From assembly GCA_030040415.1 (NCBI GenBank), contig JASHTT010000606.1:1-16585 (forward strand): a DNA stretch of 16,585 nt, read 5' to 3'. Position 1 is the first letter of the stretch. Each line of letters begins with the position of its first letter. Shown in pieces: positions 1 through 7,161 of this stretch. Source of the stretch: Streptosporangiaceae bacterium (GTDB taxonomy: Bacteria; Actinomycetota; Actinomycetes; Streptosporangiales; Streptosporangiaceae). The position numbers were made by a program, and so were the translations under genes. The notes beneath the pieces are model-generated. The model did not search any database. It had not been told where the DNA came from and saw only the letters and a program-made list of their open reading frames with translations.

Positions 1-620
1 CCCAGCCGACCGGCAAGCCGCCCGCCGATAGCGAGGTGCCGCGTGCCGACGCCGTGCCCGCGTCCAGTCCGCCGCCCGTGCGTCCCGCCCCCGCGGCGGC
101 CGGCGGCCCGCCCGATGTCGCCACGCTGCGGGCTCGCTGGCCGGACGTGCTCGCCGCGGTGCAGCGTGAGCGGCGGGTAGCCGCCATACAGCTCGGCAAC
201 GCGAGCGTGGACTCGTTCACTGACGGCGTGCTGACCCTGTCCTTCGCCCAGGCAGGCTTCGCGCGCGGGTTCCAGACCGGCGGCTACGACAAGGACTTGG
301 TGGCCGTCCTGACCACCATGTTCGGGATGAGCCCGCAGGTGCGGACGACCGTGCAGGCCGACAACGGCGCGGATACGGGAACGGCCAGTCCCCAGCCAGC
401 CGCGCCCGCACGGGAGCAGTCGGCGAGGCCGGCCGAGAGCCGTCAGCCGGCCGGCGGGCGGAGCGCGAAGGCTGCCGTCCCGGTCGACCAGCGTGGCCGC
501 CCGGCGCCGCCGCGGGCAGTTCCTGATCCTCACGACATGGCCGCGGACGACGCGCTGACCGGCACGGACCTGATCGAGCGAGAGCTCGGCGGCACGGTCA
601 TCGAGGAGACCGAAGGCTGA
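1..620 (+). CDS. dnaX: DNA polymerase III subunit gamma/tau, C-terminal part (5' end outside window)
   Basis: This is the 3' end of dnaX, the clamp-loader subunit that opens and loads the beta clamp and bridges the replicase cores. The reading frame is open from base 3 with no start needed, so the gene begins before the window; the GTG at 36 is internal. The visible part has a Pro/Ala-rich linker, then a folded segment (LRARWPDVLAAVQRERRVA, followed by an LTLSF strand and the ARGF motif) typical of the actinobacterial gamma/tau C-terminal domain. A second Pro/Ala linker follows, and the protein ends in an acidic tail (GTDLIERELGGTVIEE). That tail is characteristic of actinobacterial DnaX and supports the call although the ATPase domain is absent here. 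It is followed 144 bases later by ybaB and then recR, the usual neighbours. Identification is firm; only about 206 residues are visible. Confidence 0.9.
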   Translation, partial: QPTGKPPADSEVPRADAVPASSPPPVRPAPAAAGGPPDVATLRARWPDVLAAVQRERRVAAIQLGNASVDSFTDGVLTLSFAQAGFARGFQTGGYDKDLVAVLTTMFGMSPQVRTTVQADNGADTGTASPQPAAPAREQSARPAESRQPAGGRSAKAAVPVDQRGRPAPPRAVPDPHDMAADDALTGTDLIERELGGTVIEETEG

Positions 621-764
621 CCCGGACCGTCGCGTGCCGCCGTCGCGGCAAAGCCGTAGGCTCGGCATTGCGACCGACCCGGCACGGCACGCACCACGCG
701 CTCGGCGGGGTCGGCACCAGGACCACCGCCGCCAGGGCGAGTGGCAGACGACGAGGGGGCCCGC
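621..764 (+). other. dnaX-ybaB intergenic region
   Basis: This is a GC-rich spacer. A weak TANNNT-type -10 candidate (TAGGCT, 657-662) could give ybaB-recR a promoter of its own, but no -35 stands out. No SRP (4.5S) RNA-like hairpin with the conserved GGAA tetraloop was recognised here. A purine-rich GAGGGGG at 753-759 is the likely ribosome-binding site of ybaB. Confidence 0.3.
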
Positions 765-1235
765 GTGGAGCCCGGTGGCCAGCTCGATATGCAGCAGCTG
801 CTGGCAGCAGCCGCGGCAATGCAGAATCAGCTGCTGAACGCCCAGCAGGAACTCGCAGACACCGAGGTAGACGGGACCGCGGGCGGCGGGCTGGTCACGG
901 TAACCGTTAACGGCCAGGGTGATCTCGTCGACGTGCACATCTCAGCTGCCGCGGTCGACGCCGATGACCCAGAAGAGACGGCGCAGACGCTGTCGGACCT
1001 GATCCTCGCGGCCTACCGGGACGCTATCCGGGCCGCGGATGACCTGCAGGAAGAGACGATGGGGCCGCTCGCCGCCGGGCTCGGACCAGGCGGGTTGCCC
1101 GGAATGCCGGATATCTCCGGGTTCCCCGGACTGACCGGGCTGCCGGGCATGCCGGGCATGCCGGCTGGCATCGGCGATCCCGAGGATGAGCCGTCCGATC
1201 CGGAGCCGGACGACCCGCCCGCCAGCGGCAGCTGA
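765..1235 (+). CDS. ybaB: YbaB/EbfC family nucleoid-associated DNA-binding protein
   Basis: This is a small dimeric nucleoid-associated protein of the YbaB/EbfC family, which binds DNA without strong sequence preference and is almost always encoded next to recR. Residues 1-105 match the family: the start [12 protein letters not shown], an N-terminal helix ([17 protein letters not shown]), the [21 protein letters not shown] sheet region in two halves, and a closing helix. The GTG at 765 is chosen because a GAGGGGG Shine-Dalgarno sits about 6 bases upstream and because actinobacterial homologues begin just before the PGG...MQQLL segment. An in-frame GTG at 741 would add 8 residues. The tail (about 105-156) is unusual: a Gly/Pro/Met-rich stretch ([19 protein letters not shown]) followed by an acidic Pro-rich end. 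The stop lies 10 bases before the recR start, so the two are cotranscribed. Confidence 0.9.
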   Translation: MEPGGQLDMQQLLAAAAAMQNQLLNAQQELADTEVDGTAGGGLVTVTVNGQGDLVDVHISAAAVDADDPEETAQTLSDLILAAYRDAIRAADDLQEETMGPLAAGLGPGGLPGMPDISGFPGLTGLPGMPGMPAGIGDPEDEPSDPEPDDPPASGS

Positions 1236-1245
1236 GGCGGCCGAG

Positions 1246-1845
1246 GTGTACGAGGGCGTCGTCCAGGACCTCATCGAGGAACTGGGCCAGCTACCCGGAG
1301 TGGGTCCGAAGGGGGCCCAGCGGATCGCTTTCTACCTGCTGTCGGCCGATCCTGACCGGGTGCGGCGGCTCTCCGCCCTGCTCGTCGAGGTGACCGAGAA
1401 GGTCAAGTTCTGCCGGATTTGCGGGAACGTCGCCGAGGAAGACGAGTGCCGCATCTGCCGGGATGCGCGCCGGGATCTGTCGGTGATCTGCGTCGTGGAA
1501 GAGCCGAAGGACGTCGCGGCGATCGAGAAGATCCGCGAGTTCCGCGGGCGCTACCACGTGCTGGGCGGCGCGATCAGCCCGATCGACGGCGTCGGTCCCG
1601 AGGACCTGCGGATCAGGGAACTCATGTCCAGGCTGGCGGACGGCGACGTCACCGAGATCATCCTGGCGACCGACCCCAACCTGGAGGGCGAGGCGACCGC
1701 GACCTACCTGGCCCGGATGATCAAACCTCTCGGACTGCGGGTTACCCGGCCGGCCAGCGGGCTGCCGGTGGGCGGGGAGCTGGAGTACGCGGACGAGGTC
1801 ACGCTGGGCCGTGCGTTCGAGGGAAGGAGGCTGCTGGATGTCTAA
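1246..1845 (+). CDS. recR: Recombination mediator protein RecR
   Basis: RecR works with RecF and RecO to load RecA on SSB-coated gaps during recombinational repair. The predicted protein is 199 aa, the normal length. In order it shows a helix-hairpin-helix ([14 protein letters not shown], about 16-29), a four-cysteine zinc finger (C56, C59, C68, C71), a Toprim domain (VVEEPKDV near 83-90; [12 protein letters not shown] near 141-152) and the C-terminal segment [14 protein letters not shown]. The GTG at 1246 is chosen because GAGGCGG lies 5 bases upstream and homologues start with [11 protein letters not shown] longer in-frame start at 1186 would lie inside the ybaB tail and add 20 residues of low-complexity sequence. 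The 3' end overlaps the next ORF by 8 bases, implying translational coupling. Confidence 0.95.
   Translation: MYEGVVQDLIEELGQLPGVGPKGAQRIAFYLLSADPDRVRRLSALLVEVTEKVKFCRICGNVAEEDECRICRDARRDLSVICVVEEPKDVAAIEKIREFRGRYHVLGGAISPIDGVGPEDLRIRELMSRLADGDVTEIILATDPNLEGEATATYLARMIKPLGLRVTRPASGLPVGGELEYADEVTLGRAFEGRRLLDV
1822..1830 (+). promoter_or_regulatory. Strong ribosome-binding site for the DUF5063 gene
   Basis: GGAAGGAGG lies inside the last codons of recR, seven bases before the ATG at 1838. It decides the start of the DUF5063 ORF against the upstream in-frame codon at 1811. Confidence 0.7.
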
Positions 1846-2443
1846 GGCACCGGGCGGATCGCGGCCGTCGGCCAGGGCGCGGAACGGGGACCTGGCGGCC
1901 GATCAGCCCGCCGAGGAATGGCGGCCGCTGGCCGACCGTGTCGCCGGGAACGCCAGGGACTTCCTCGATGGCATGGCGGCGGTGGCTCGCGGTGAGGGCG
2001 AGGACGAAACCGTCCCGCTGCTCTTGCTCGAGGTTTCCCAGCTGATGCTCGCGGGCGCGCAGCTCGGCGCTAGCAAGGACGTGATCCTGCCCAGTAACTG
2101 GGAACCTGACGTGGGCGCCGACCCCGAGGTCGACCTCGACGCGCTGCGGACAGGGCTGGCAGCCCGGCTGGAATCGGTCGACGAGTACGCGGAGGTGTTC
2201 GATCCGTACGCAGACACCACCGGAACGCCGTTCCGGCTGTCGGACGATCTTGCCGCGGTAGCAGCCGACCTGGTGCATGGCCTGCAGCACTACGAGGCCG
2301 GTCGGGTCGCCGAGGCGCTGTGGTGGTGGCAGTACTCCTACGTCAACCACTGGGGCACGCACGGCGGGGCCGCGCTGCGCGCCCTGCATTCCGTGGTCGC
2401 GCACGCCCGGCTGGACGTCGCGGACGAACCCGCGGCGCGGTAG
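1838..2443 (+). CDS. DUF5063 domain-containing protein
   Basis: This is a 201-aa soluble protein of unknown function. The family (DUF5063) is known mainly from its position directly after recR in actinobacteria. The ATG at 1838 overlaps the recR stop (ATGTCTAA) and has the strong GGAAGGAGG site. Residues about 28-192 form the domain: an N-terminal helical segment ([18 protein letters not shown]), the central YAEVFDPY motif (about 117-124) and the aromatic [14 protein letters not shown] motif (about 160-173). There is no signal peptide or membrane segment, and the first 25 residues are charged and probably disordered. Its persistent coupling to recR suggests a link to DNA repair or replication, but that is inference from position only. 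Confidence 0.85.
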   Translation: MSKAPGGSRPSARARNGDLAADQPAEEWRPLADRVAGNARDFLDGMAAVARGEGEDETVPLLLLEVSQLMLAGAQLGASKDVILPSNWEPDVGADPEVDLDALRTGLAARLESVDEYAEVFDPYADTTGTPFRLSDDLAAVAADLVHGLQHYEAGRVAEALWWWQYSYVNHWGTHGGAALRALHSVVAHARLDVADEPAAR

Positions 2444-2460
2444 CAGGTCGCTGTCCTCGG

Positions 2461-2477
2461 TAGACTCACCTGCCGTG
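2461..2477 (+). promoter_or_regulatory. Probable leaderless promoter -10 element of ask
   Basis: TAGACT at 2461-2466 fits the actinobacterial -10 consensus TANNNT and lies 8 bases before the GTG at 2475. There is no Shine-Dalgarno in front of that GTG. Together this suggests that transcription starts at or beside the start codon and that ask is expressed as a leaderless mRNA. No good -35 is visible. Inferred from sequence alone. Confidence 0.45.
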
Positions 2478-3749
2478 GCTCTCGTCGTGCAGAAGTACGG
2501 TGGATCTTCGGTTGCCGACGCGGACGGTATCAAGCGAGTTGCGCAGCGGATCGTCGGCACGCGCAAGGCAGGGCACAGCGTCGTCGTGGTGGTCTCGGCG
2601 ATGGGCGACACGACCGACGAGCTCAGGGACCTGGCAGACCAGGTGAGTCCGGCGCCGCCCGGCCGGGAACTGGACATGCTGCTGACGGCCGGCGAGCGCA
2701 TCTCCATGGCGCTGCTCGCGATGGCGATCGCCAACCTGGGCCTTGAAGGCCGCTCGTTCACCGGCTCTCAGGCCGGAGTCATCACCGACTCCGCGCACGG
2801 CAGGGCCCGGATCATCGACATAACCCCCGGCCGGATCCAGGCGGCGCTCGAGGATGGCGCGATCCCCATCGTCGCGGGCTTCCAGGGAGTGTCCCAGACC
2901 ACGAAGGACATCACGACCCTCGGCCGCGGCGCGTCCGATACGACTGCCGTGGCGCTCGCAGCGGCACTCGGGGCCGACTACTGCGAGATCTACACCGACG
3001 TGGACGGGGTTTTCACCGCCGATCCGCGGCTGGTACCAGGGGCGCGCCAGCTTCCCCGTATCTCCTACGAGGAGATGCTGGAGATGGCTGCCTGCGGCGC
3101 CAAGGTGCTGATGCTGCGGTGCGTGGAGTACGCCCGCCGTTACAAGATCCCGATCCACGTGCGGTCTTCGTTCAGCAACTCCGAAGGCACCTGGGTCACC
3201 GACGCGGTCGCAGCGGAAGGCGAGGCGATGGAACAGGCGATCATCTCCGGCATCGCGCAGGACACCAAGGAAGCGAAGATCACCATCGTCGGCGTGCCGG
3301 ACAAGGTCGGTGAGGCAGCGAGGATATTCCGCGTAATCGCCGATTCTGGCATCAACATCGACATGATCGTGCAGAACATCTCCGCGGCGGCAACTGGCCG
3401 CACGGACATCTCGTTCACGCTGCCCAGGGATGACGGGCACCACGCCATGGCCAAGCTGCGCCGGCTGCAGGAAGAGGTGGGCTTCGACTCGCTGCTCTAC
3501 GACGACCGGATCGGCAAGGTGTCGCTGGTCGGCGCAGGAATGCGCTCGCATCCGGGCGTGAGCGCGACGTTCTTCGGCGCGCTGGCCGAGGCGGGAGTGA
3601 ACATCGAGATGATCTCCACCTCGGAGATTCGCATCTCGGTCGTCGTCGACCAGAACGACGTGCCGCTGGCAGTGACGGCGGCGCACGATGCGTTCGACCT
3701 GGGCGACGGCGGCGAGACGGCAGTCGTCTACGGCGGGACTGGCCGGTGA
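2475..3749 (+). CDS. ask: Aspartate kinase (alpha subunit; catalytic plus two ACT regions)
   Basis: Aspartokinase phosphorylates aspartate, the first step to lysine/diaminopimelate, threonine and methionine. The 424-aa product has the amino acid kinase domain (KYGGSSV at 7-13, [10 protein letters not shown] near 41-50, TAGERIS at 71-77, [12 protein letters not shown] near 174-185) and ACT repeats from about 265 ([19 protein letters not shown]) to the end. The start GTG at 2475 gives the family N-terminus (ALVVQKYGG); upstream codons in the same frame are antisense-like low complexity. The usual TLGRGGSDT loop reads TLGRGASDT (A153). By alignment with Corynebacterium LysC from memory, the lysine/threonine feedback sites correspond to S303, T310 and S313, so concerted inhibition is expected. 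It overlaps asd by 4 bases (GTGA). Also called lysC. Confidence 0.95.
   Translation: MALVVQKYGGSSVADADGIKRVAQRIVGTRKAGHSVVVVVSAMGDTTDELRDLADQVSPAPPGRELDMLLTAGERISMALLAMAIANLGLEGRSFTGSQAGVITDSAHGRARIIDITPGRIQAALEDGAIPIVAGFQGVSQTTKDITTLGRGASDTTAVALAAALGADYCEIYTDVDGVFTADPRLVPGARQLPRISYEEMLEMAACGAKVLMLRCVEYARRYKIPIHVRSSFSNSEGTWVTDAVAAEGEAMEQAIISGIAQDTKEAKITIVGVPDKVGEAARIFRVIADSGINIDMIVQNISAAATGRTDISFTLPRDDGHHAMAKLRRLQEEVGFDSLLYDDRIGKVSLVGAGMRSHPGVSATFFGALAEAGVNIEMISTSEIRISVVVDQNDVPLAVTAAHDAFDLGDGGETAVVYGGTGR
3215..3230 (+). other. Internal ribosome-binding site and ATG for the aspartokinase beta subunit
   Basis: GGAAGG (3215-3220) stands seven bases before an in-frame ATG at 3228, codon 252 of ask. 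Translation from it would give a 173-aa protein ([11 protein letters not shown]...) that contains only the ACT regulatory region. Corynebacterium and Bacillus aspartokinases are alpha2beta2 complexes whose beta subunit is made from exactly this kind of internal start, so the same arrangement is likely here. Confidence 0.7.
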
Positions 3750-4819
3750 GCGCCCACTCCGGCAAGCCGGTGCTGGCCATCGTCGGCGCCACCGGCGCCG
3801 TCGGCACCGTGATGCGCGAGGTCGTGTCGGAGCGCGCCGACCTGTGGAGCGAGGTCCGGCTTGTCGCCTCGGCCAGGTCGGCAGGCCGGAGGCTGCCGGT
3901 ACGCGGCGAGGAGGTCGTGGTCAGGGAACTGACCCCGGACGTCTTCGACGGCGTCGACCTGGCGATGTTTGACGTGCCGGACGAGGTGTCCGAGCGCTGG
4001 GCTCCGATAGCCGCATCGCGCGGCGTTGTGGTGATCGACAAGTCGGGGGCGTTCCGGCTGGATCCGCAGGTACCGCTCGTGGTGCCGGAGGTGAACCCGG
4101 ACGATGCGGCGGACCGCCCCAAGGGCATCATCTCGGTACCGAACTGCACGACGCTAGCGATGATAGTGGCGCTTGGCGCCCTGCACCGGGCCTTCGGCCT
4201 GCGGGAACTCGTCGCGGCGTCGTACCAGGCCGCCTCTGGGGCTGGCCAGGCAGGGGCCGACGCGCTGTACGACCAGCTGAGCAAGGTGGGCGGCAACAGG
4301 ACGCTTGGGCAGCGGCCCGGCGACGTCCGGGCCGCTATCGGTGACCCAGGCCCGTTCGGCGCGCCGCTGGCGATGAACGTGGTGCCGTGGGCTGGCTCGC
4401 TGCGCGACGAGGGCTGGTCGTCGGAGGAACTCAAGATCCGCAACGAGACTCGCAAGATCCTCGGCATGCCCGACCTCAAGGTGACGTCGACCTGCGTCCG
4501 CGTCCCGGTCGTCACCGGGCACTCACTGGCGGTGCATGCGGTCTTCGAGTGCGAGGTGACCAGGCAAGCTGCCCGGGAGGTGCTCGCGGACGCCCCCGGC
4601 GTGGAGCTCAAGGACGACCCGGAGCGCGGCGAGTTCCCGACGCCGGCCGACATCGTCGGGACGGACCCGACGTGGGTGGGCCGGGTGCGGCAGAGCCTGG
4701 ACGACCCGCACGGCATCGACCTGTTCGTGTGCGGTGACAACCTGCGCAAGGGCGCGGCGCTCAACGCCGCGCAGATCGCGGAGTTGCTGGTGACAGGGCA
4801 GGCCGGGCAGCCGTCTTGA
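3746..4819 (+). CDS. asd: Aspartate-semialdehyde dehydrogenase
   Basis: This enzyme reduces aspartyl phosphate, the product of the preceding gene, to aspartate semialdehyde with NADPH. The 357-aa protein shows the Rossmann motif GATGAVG (14-20), the active-site cysteine in SVPNCTT (C134), Q161 in YQAASGAG, and the catalytic region [11 protein letters not shown] with R252 and H259. The dimer/C-terminal part ends with [17 protein letters not shown]. The GTG at 3746 overlaps the ask stop as GTGA, so the two are translationally coupled. A variation is DKSGAFRLD (K99), where most relatives have DNS; the Asn helps bind phosphate in characterised enzymes. The nearby [11 protein letters not shown] segment resembles the Streptomyces-type subgroup. 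The stop is only 10 bases from the end of the convergent DUF1684 gene. Confidence 0.95.
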   Translation: MSAHSGKPVLAIVGATGAVGTVMREVVSERADLWSEVRLVASARSAGRRLPVRGEEVVVRELTPDVFDGVDLAMFDVPDEVSERWAPIAASRGVVVIDKSGAFRLDPQVPLVVPEVNPDDAADRPKGIISVPNCTTLAMIVALGALHRAFGLRELVAASYQAASGAGQAGADALYDQLSKVGGNRTLGQRPGDVRAAIGDPGPFGAPLAMNVVPWAGSLRDEGWSSEELKIRNETRKILGMPDLKVTSTCVRVPVVTGHSLAVHAVFECEVTRQAAREVLADAPGVELKDDPERGEFPTPADIVGTDPTWVGRVRQSLDDPHGIDLFVCGDNLRKGAALNAAQIAELLVTGQAGQPS

Positions 4820-4829
4820 CGGCCGCCCG

Positions 4830-5426
4830 CTAGGGCAGCATCTCGCCGGCATCGACGGGCACCGGGACCGTGTTACCCGCTGGTGCAAGCGGGCAGGCCC
4901 AGGCGGGGTCGTAGGCGCAGGACGGGTTATAGGCGAAATTCAGGTCGACGACTAGCAGGCCGTCGTCGCCGCCGAGGTCGGCGCCCTTGACGGTGTCGAG
5001 TACGTAGCGCCCGCCGGGGTAGGTCGCTCCGTCCGTCCTGGTGTCGCGGATTGGCACGAAGATGCCGCCGCCGTAGCTGTCCAGCCACCAGACGTCGAGC
5101 TCGCCCACTTCCGCCAGGCGGACGACCCCAGCACGCTCGAACGGGACGATGCCGTCCGTGCCCGTGCTCATCTCGATCCGGACATGCTCGACCTCGGTAT
5201 CCACCGGCACGGTGAACCGCAGCTTCGGGTCGTACGGGGCTACCTGTGCGCCCGCGAAGTCCTGCCGTTCCGCTGGCGGCACCGGTGACTGGGGGTGGCT
5301 TGTCAGCAGCTCGTTACGCGCTTCCTGCCAGGTCTTATGGGCCGCCTGCGGATCCGGTGTAGCGCGGACCTCGGCGTAGATTGCTGCGACACGGCGCCGC
5401 CAGTCCAGGAGTGATATCGCGTCCAC
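4830..5426 (-). CDS. DUF1684 domain-containing protein
   Basis: This is a 198-aa soluble protein of the DUF1684 family, whose biochemical role is not established. Family marks are the N-terminal helix (LLDWRRRVAAIYAEVR), a YDPKLRF strand, the YGGGIFVPIRD motif (118-128), YPGGRYVLDTVKGAD (136-150) and the conserved LNFAYNPSCAYDPAWACPL segment (about 162-180) with C170 and C178. It starts at GTG (5426-5424) after a weak GGGG site. It lies 86 bases downstream of the GH12-type gene on the same strand, with a hairpin-rich gap between them, so cotranscription is uncertain. Its 3' end almost touches the convergent asd gene. No signal peptide is visible. The family assignment is good; the function is unknown. 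Confidence 0.88.
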   Translation of the reverse strand: MDAISLLDWRRRVAAIYAEVRATPDPQAAHKTWQEARNELLTSHPQSPVPPAERQDFAGAQVAPYDPKLRFTVPVDTEVEHVRIEMSTGTDGIVPFERAGVVRLAEVGELDVWWLDSYGGGIFVPIRDTRTDGATYPGGRYVLDTVKGADLGGDDGLLVVDLNFAYNPSCAYDPAWACPLAPAGNTVPVPVDAGEMLP

Positions 5427-5490
5427 CTGCGCCCCGTAGCGTCGGCAAAACCGGCCTAGCCGAGCCTACGACACGGCTCTGACAGGCAGA

Positions 5491-5520
5491 CCGGCTCCGG
5501 CGCGCCGGCACGTCAGCCGG
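5491..5520 (-). terminator. Nested inverted repeat at the end of the GH12-type gene
   Basis: A perfect 12-base palindrome CCGGCGCGCCGG (5497-5508) is enclosed by outer arms CCGGCT (5491-5496) and AGCCGG (5515-5520). It overlaps the stop codon of the secreted protein gene (5513-5515). A further weak hairpin (GAGCC 5462-5466 / GGCTC 5475-5479) follows in the gap. No U-run follows, as is common for actinobacterial terminators. It may end transcription of the GH12-type gene or protect its mRNA end. Confidence 0.4.
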
Positions 5521-6448
5521 CCAGGCCACCGTCGACTCGCAGCTGGTAGAGCAGCAGGTGCACGCCCGTGCCGCCACGGATAACCTCATTGCCGGCCGCG
5601 AAAGCCGACGCCCACCAGGCCCGGCGGATCCACCCCTGGCGGATGCAGTACTTCAGGATGGGCATGAGGTTGTAGTTCGTCAGGCTGGGTTGCCGGTTGA
5701 CCCTCAGCCCGTGACTGTAGGTGGGCACGCCCAGCCGGCGCATCTGGATGTAGTTCCAGTAGGTAGTGACCCCGTTGACGGTGATCCACGTGCGGTGCTC
5801 GCCGATCCCCCAGTAGTAGCCGTTGTACAGGAACCCGTGCTGGCCGATCGACGGTCCCGGGATGCCGTTCCAGTCGAGCCATATCATCAGCTCGGCCCCG
5901 TCGGGGTGGTGCCCGTAGTCCCGGCCGCCGCGGTGCGGGCTGTACCGGGTGAACCAGAAGTCGGTAGCTTCATTGCCGAGCATCGACCTCGGGTAGCGGT
6001 CCCACCACCAGACGCGCAGCCGGTGAATATATTCCACCCGCAGCGGGAGCTTGGTGTGCTGAGTGCAAATGGTGTACCAGCAGCCGGTAAACAATTCCGG
6101 ATACGCGTTCCACGCGAACGTCGCCTGCACCTCGCGCGTGATCCTGAAGTTCGAGCCGTCGCGGCTGTTGAAAAGGCACTCGAAGTCGCCGACGCCGCCC
6201 AGATTATGGCGTGTCGGGGCTGTGGTGTCCGTGAACGTGTCGTTACGCAGCACCATCGTGTTGTGGGCCACGTACTTCCAGGCCCCGTGCCCGCACACGT
6301 ACGACCTACCGTCGGGTACGCGAGCTGATCCCAGCAGCGGAAGGGCCGAACCGAGGCTGGGCGGACCTGCCGCCGCGAGGGCCAGGCCTGCGGGGATGAG
6401 CATGCCCGCAAGCAGGCCGACCGTAACAATCAATGATCTCTTAGACAT
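5513..6448 (-). CDS. Secreted glycoside hydrolase family 12-like protein (putative endo-beta-glucanase/xyloglucanase)
   Basis: This is a 311-aa exported protein. The N-terminus is a classical signal peptide: MSKRS, a hydrophobic core to about residue 24, and a likely cut after ALA near 25. Several features fit the GH12 retaining beta-1,4-glucanase fold. ATDFWF (about 161-166) resembles the family A-Y-D-I-W strand. GAELMIWLDWNG contains the candidate nucleophile E186. GPSIG follows, and AAGNEVIRGGTG has the candidate acid/base E288, equivalent to the family G-x-E-P-x-x-GG segment. Length and order match GH12 secreted enzymes without a carbohydrate-binding module. Differences from textbook GH12 (N-E-V instead of the x-E-P motif; long Trp-rich middle part with RVWWWDRY) mean the substrate may differ. 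The ATG is preceded by GGGAG about 10 bases upstream. Recognised from motifs only, so the family is likely but not certain. Confidence 0.72.
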   Translation of the reverse strand: MSKRSLIVTVGLLAGMLIPAGLALAAAGPPSLGSALPLLGSARVPDGRSYVCGHGAWKYVAHNTMVLRNDTFTDTTAPTRHNLGGVGDFECLFNSRDGSNFRITREVQATFAWNAYPELFTGCWYTICTQHTKLPLRVEYIHRLRVWWWDRYPRSMLGNEATDFWFTRYSPHRGGRDYGHHPDGAELMIWLDWNGIPGPSIGQHGFLYNGYYWGIGEHRTWITVNGVTTYWNYIQMRRLGVPTYSHGLRVNRQPSLTNYNLMPILKYCIRQGWIRRAWWASAFAAGNEVIRGGTGVHLLLYQLRVDGGLAG

Positions 6449-6736
6449 TCAGAACAAACTCCCGTCAACTGCCATGGGGTATTAGCTAGAGATCGCGAGG
6501 CTCATGTCGTTCCGTGTCATTAAGAGTTTCGTTGGCGTTTACGCTTATCCAAACGGGGACGTGGTGCGCACGGCAGATATTGTGGCCCAACGGATCTTTG
6601 CGCGGAATACAGCCGCCCATTTTCTTTCCGCCTTCTTCGCGGGCCGCACAGCCCGGGGCACTATTGACGGCGCCTTGACCAGGCATCCCCGAAGCCCGGA
6701 GTGGACCAGGCCGCGGAGTTCGGGCAGGCTTCGGCT
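6449..6736. other. AT-richer intergenic region upstream of the GH12-type gene and of the DUF2203 gene
   Basis: This divergent gap has clearly lower GC than its surroundings and should hold the control region of the secreted hydrolase (- strand) and of the DUF2203 gene (+ strand). A short palindrome-like GCGTTTACGC (6535-6544) and TTGAC motifs (6664-6668, 6675-6679) are seen, but no convincing -35/-10 pair or CebR-type operator. A 44-codon open frame on the - strand (6486-6620) is discussed as a finding and not called as a gene. Confidence 0.35.
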
Positions 6737-7099
6737 ATGGACAGGGTGTTCACGCTGGCGCAGGCACGCGCTCTCATGCCGGGCGTGCTTGCCCGTGCGA
6801 GCGAGCTGATCGAGGTCCGCGCGAGCCTGATCGAGCTGCAGACTTCCCTGGCTGCGGGCGCCCGCTCCCCGCTCGGTGGCCTGCCGGAGGCAAAGGGTTA
6901 CCAGGCTCGGCTGAGCGAACTGCTCGGCTGGTTCCCTGCGCAGGGCGTCGAGGTCAAGAGCCTCGCGCCGCTCTTGCTGGACTTCCCATCGGAGATTGAC
7001 GGCGAGCCTGTACTGCTGTGCTGGCTCGAAGGCGAGACCGAACTCGGCTGGTACCACAAGCTGGCGCACGGCTTTGCGGGCCGTCGTCGCCTTAGCTGA
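6737..7099 (+). CDS. DUF2203 family protein
   Basis: This is a 120-aa cytosolic protein of the DUF2203 family, function unknown. The match covers the whole length: the N-terminal VFTLAQARALMP (family F-T-L-x-x-A-x-x-L-P), a helical middle with a Gly-containing turn, and the conserved C-terminal block LLDFPSEIDGEPVLLCW followed by LEGETELGWYHKLAHGFAGRR (about 80-117). The ATG at 6737 is preferred because GGGCAGG lies 8 bases upstream and homologues start a few residues before F-T-L. An in-frame GTG at 6701 would add 12 residues. It is followed 62 bases later on the same strand by the acetamidase-family gene, possibly one transcript. Confidence 0.85.
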   Translation: MDRVFTLAQARALMPGVLARASELIEVRASLIELQTSLAAGARSPLGGLPEAKGYQARLSELLGWFPAQGVEVKSLAPLLLDFPSEIDGEPVLLCWLEGETELGWYHKLAHGFAGRRRLS

Positions 7100-7161
7100 G
7101 TGCCGGAGCGACCGCGGCGGACGACCTCGACGTGGCCGGCCGAACCGGGGAAGATCGCTGC

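Noticed and set aside
621..764. Possible SRP (4.5S) RNA gene beside dnaX
   Set aside because: No long hairpin with the conserved GGAA tetraloop region was found in the gap.
2466..3686. 406-codon open frame on the - strand opposite ask
   Set aside because: Antisense shadow of a GC-rich gene: His/Arg-rich composition, no motif, and the + strand encodes an unmistakable aspartokinase.
3415..4764. 449-codon open frame on the - strand opposite ask/asd
   Set aside because: Ser/Arg/Pro low-complexity product with no family features; asd is clearly coded on the other strand.
5558..6328. 256-codon open frame on the + strand opposite the GH12-like gene
   Set aside because: Val/Pro/Arg-rich shadow; the - strand has a signal peptide and GH12 motifs.
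6504..6809. 101-codon + strand frame across the AT-rich gap into the DUF2203 gene
   Set aside because: No ribosome-binding site, and the second half is out of frame with the well-supported DUF2203 gene.
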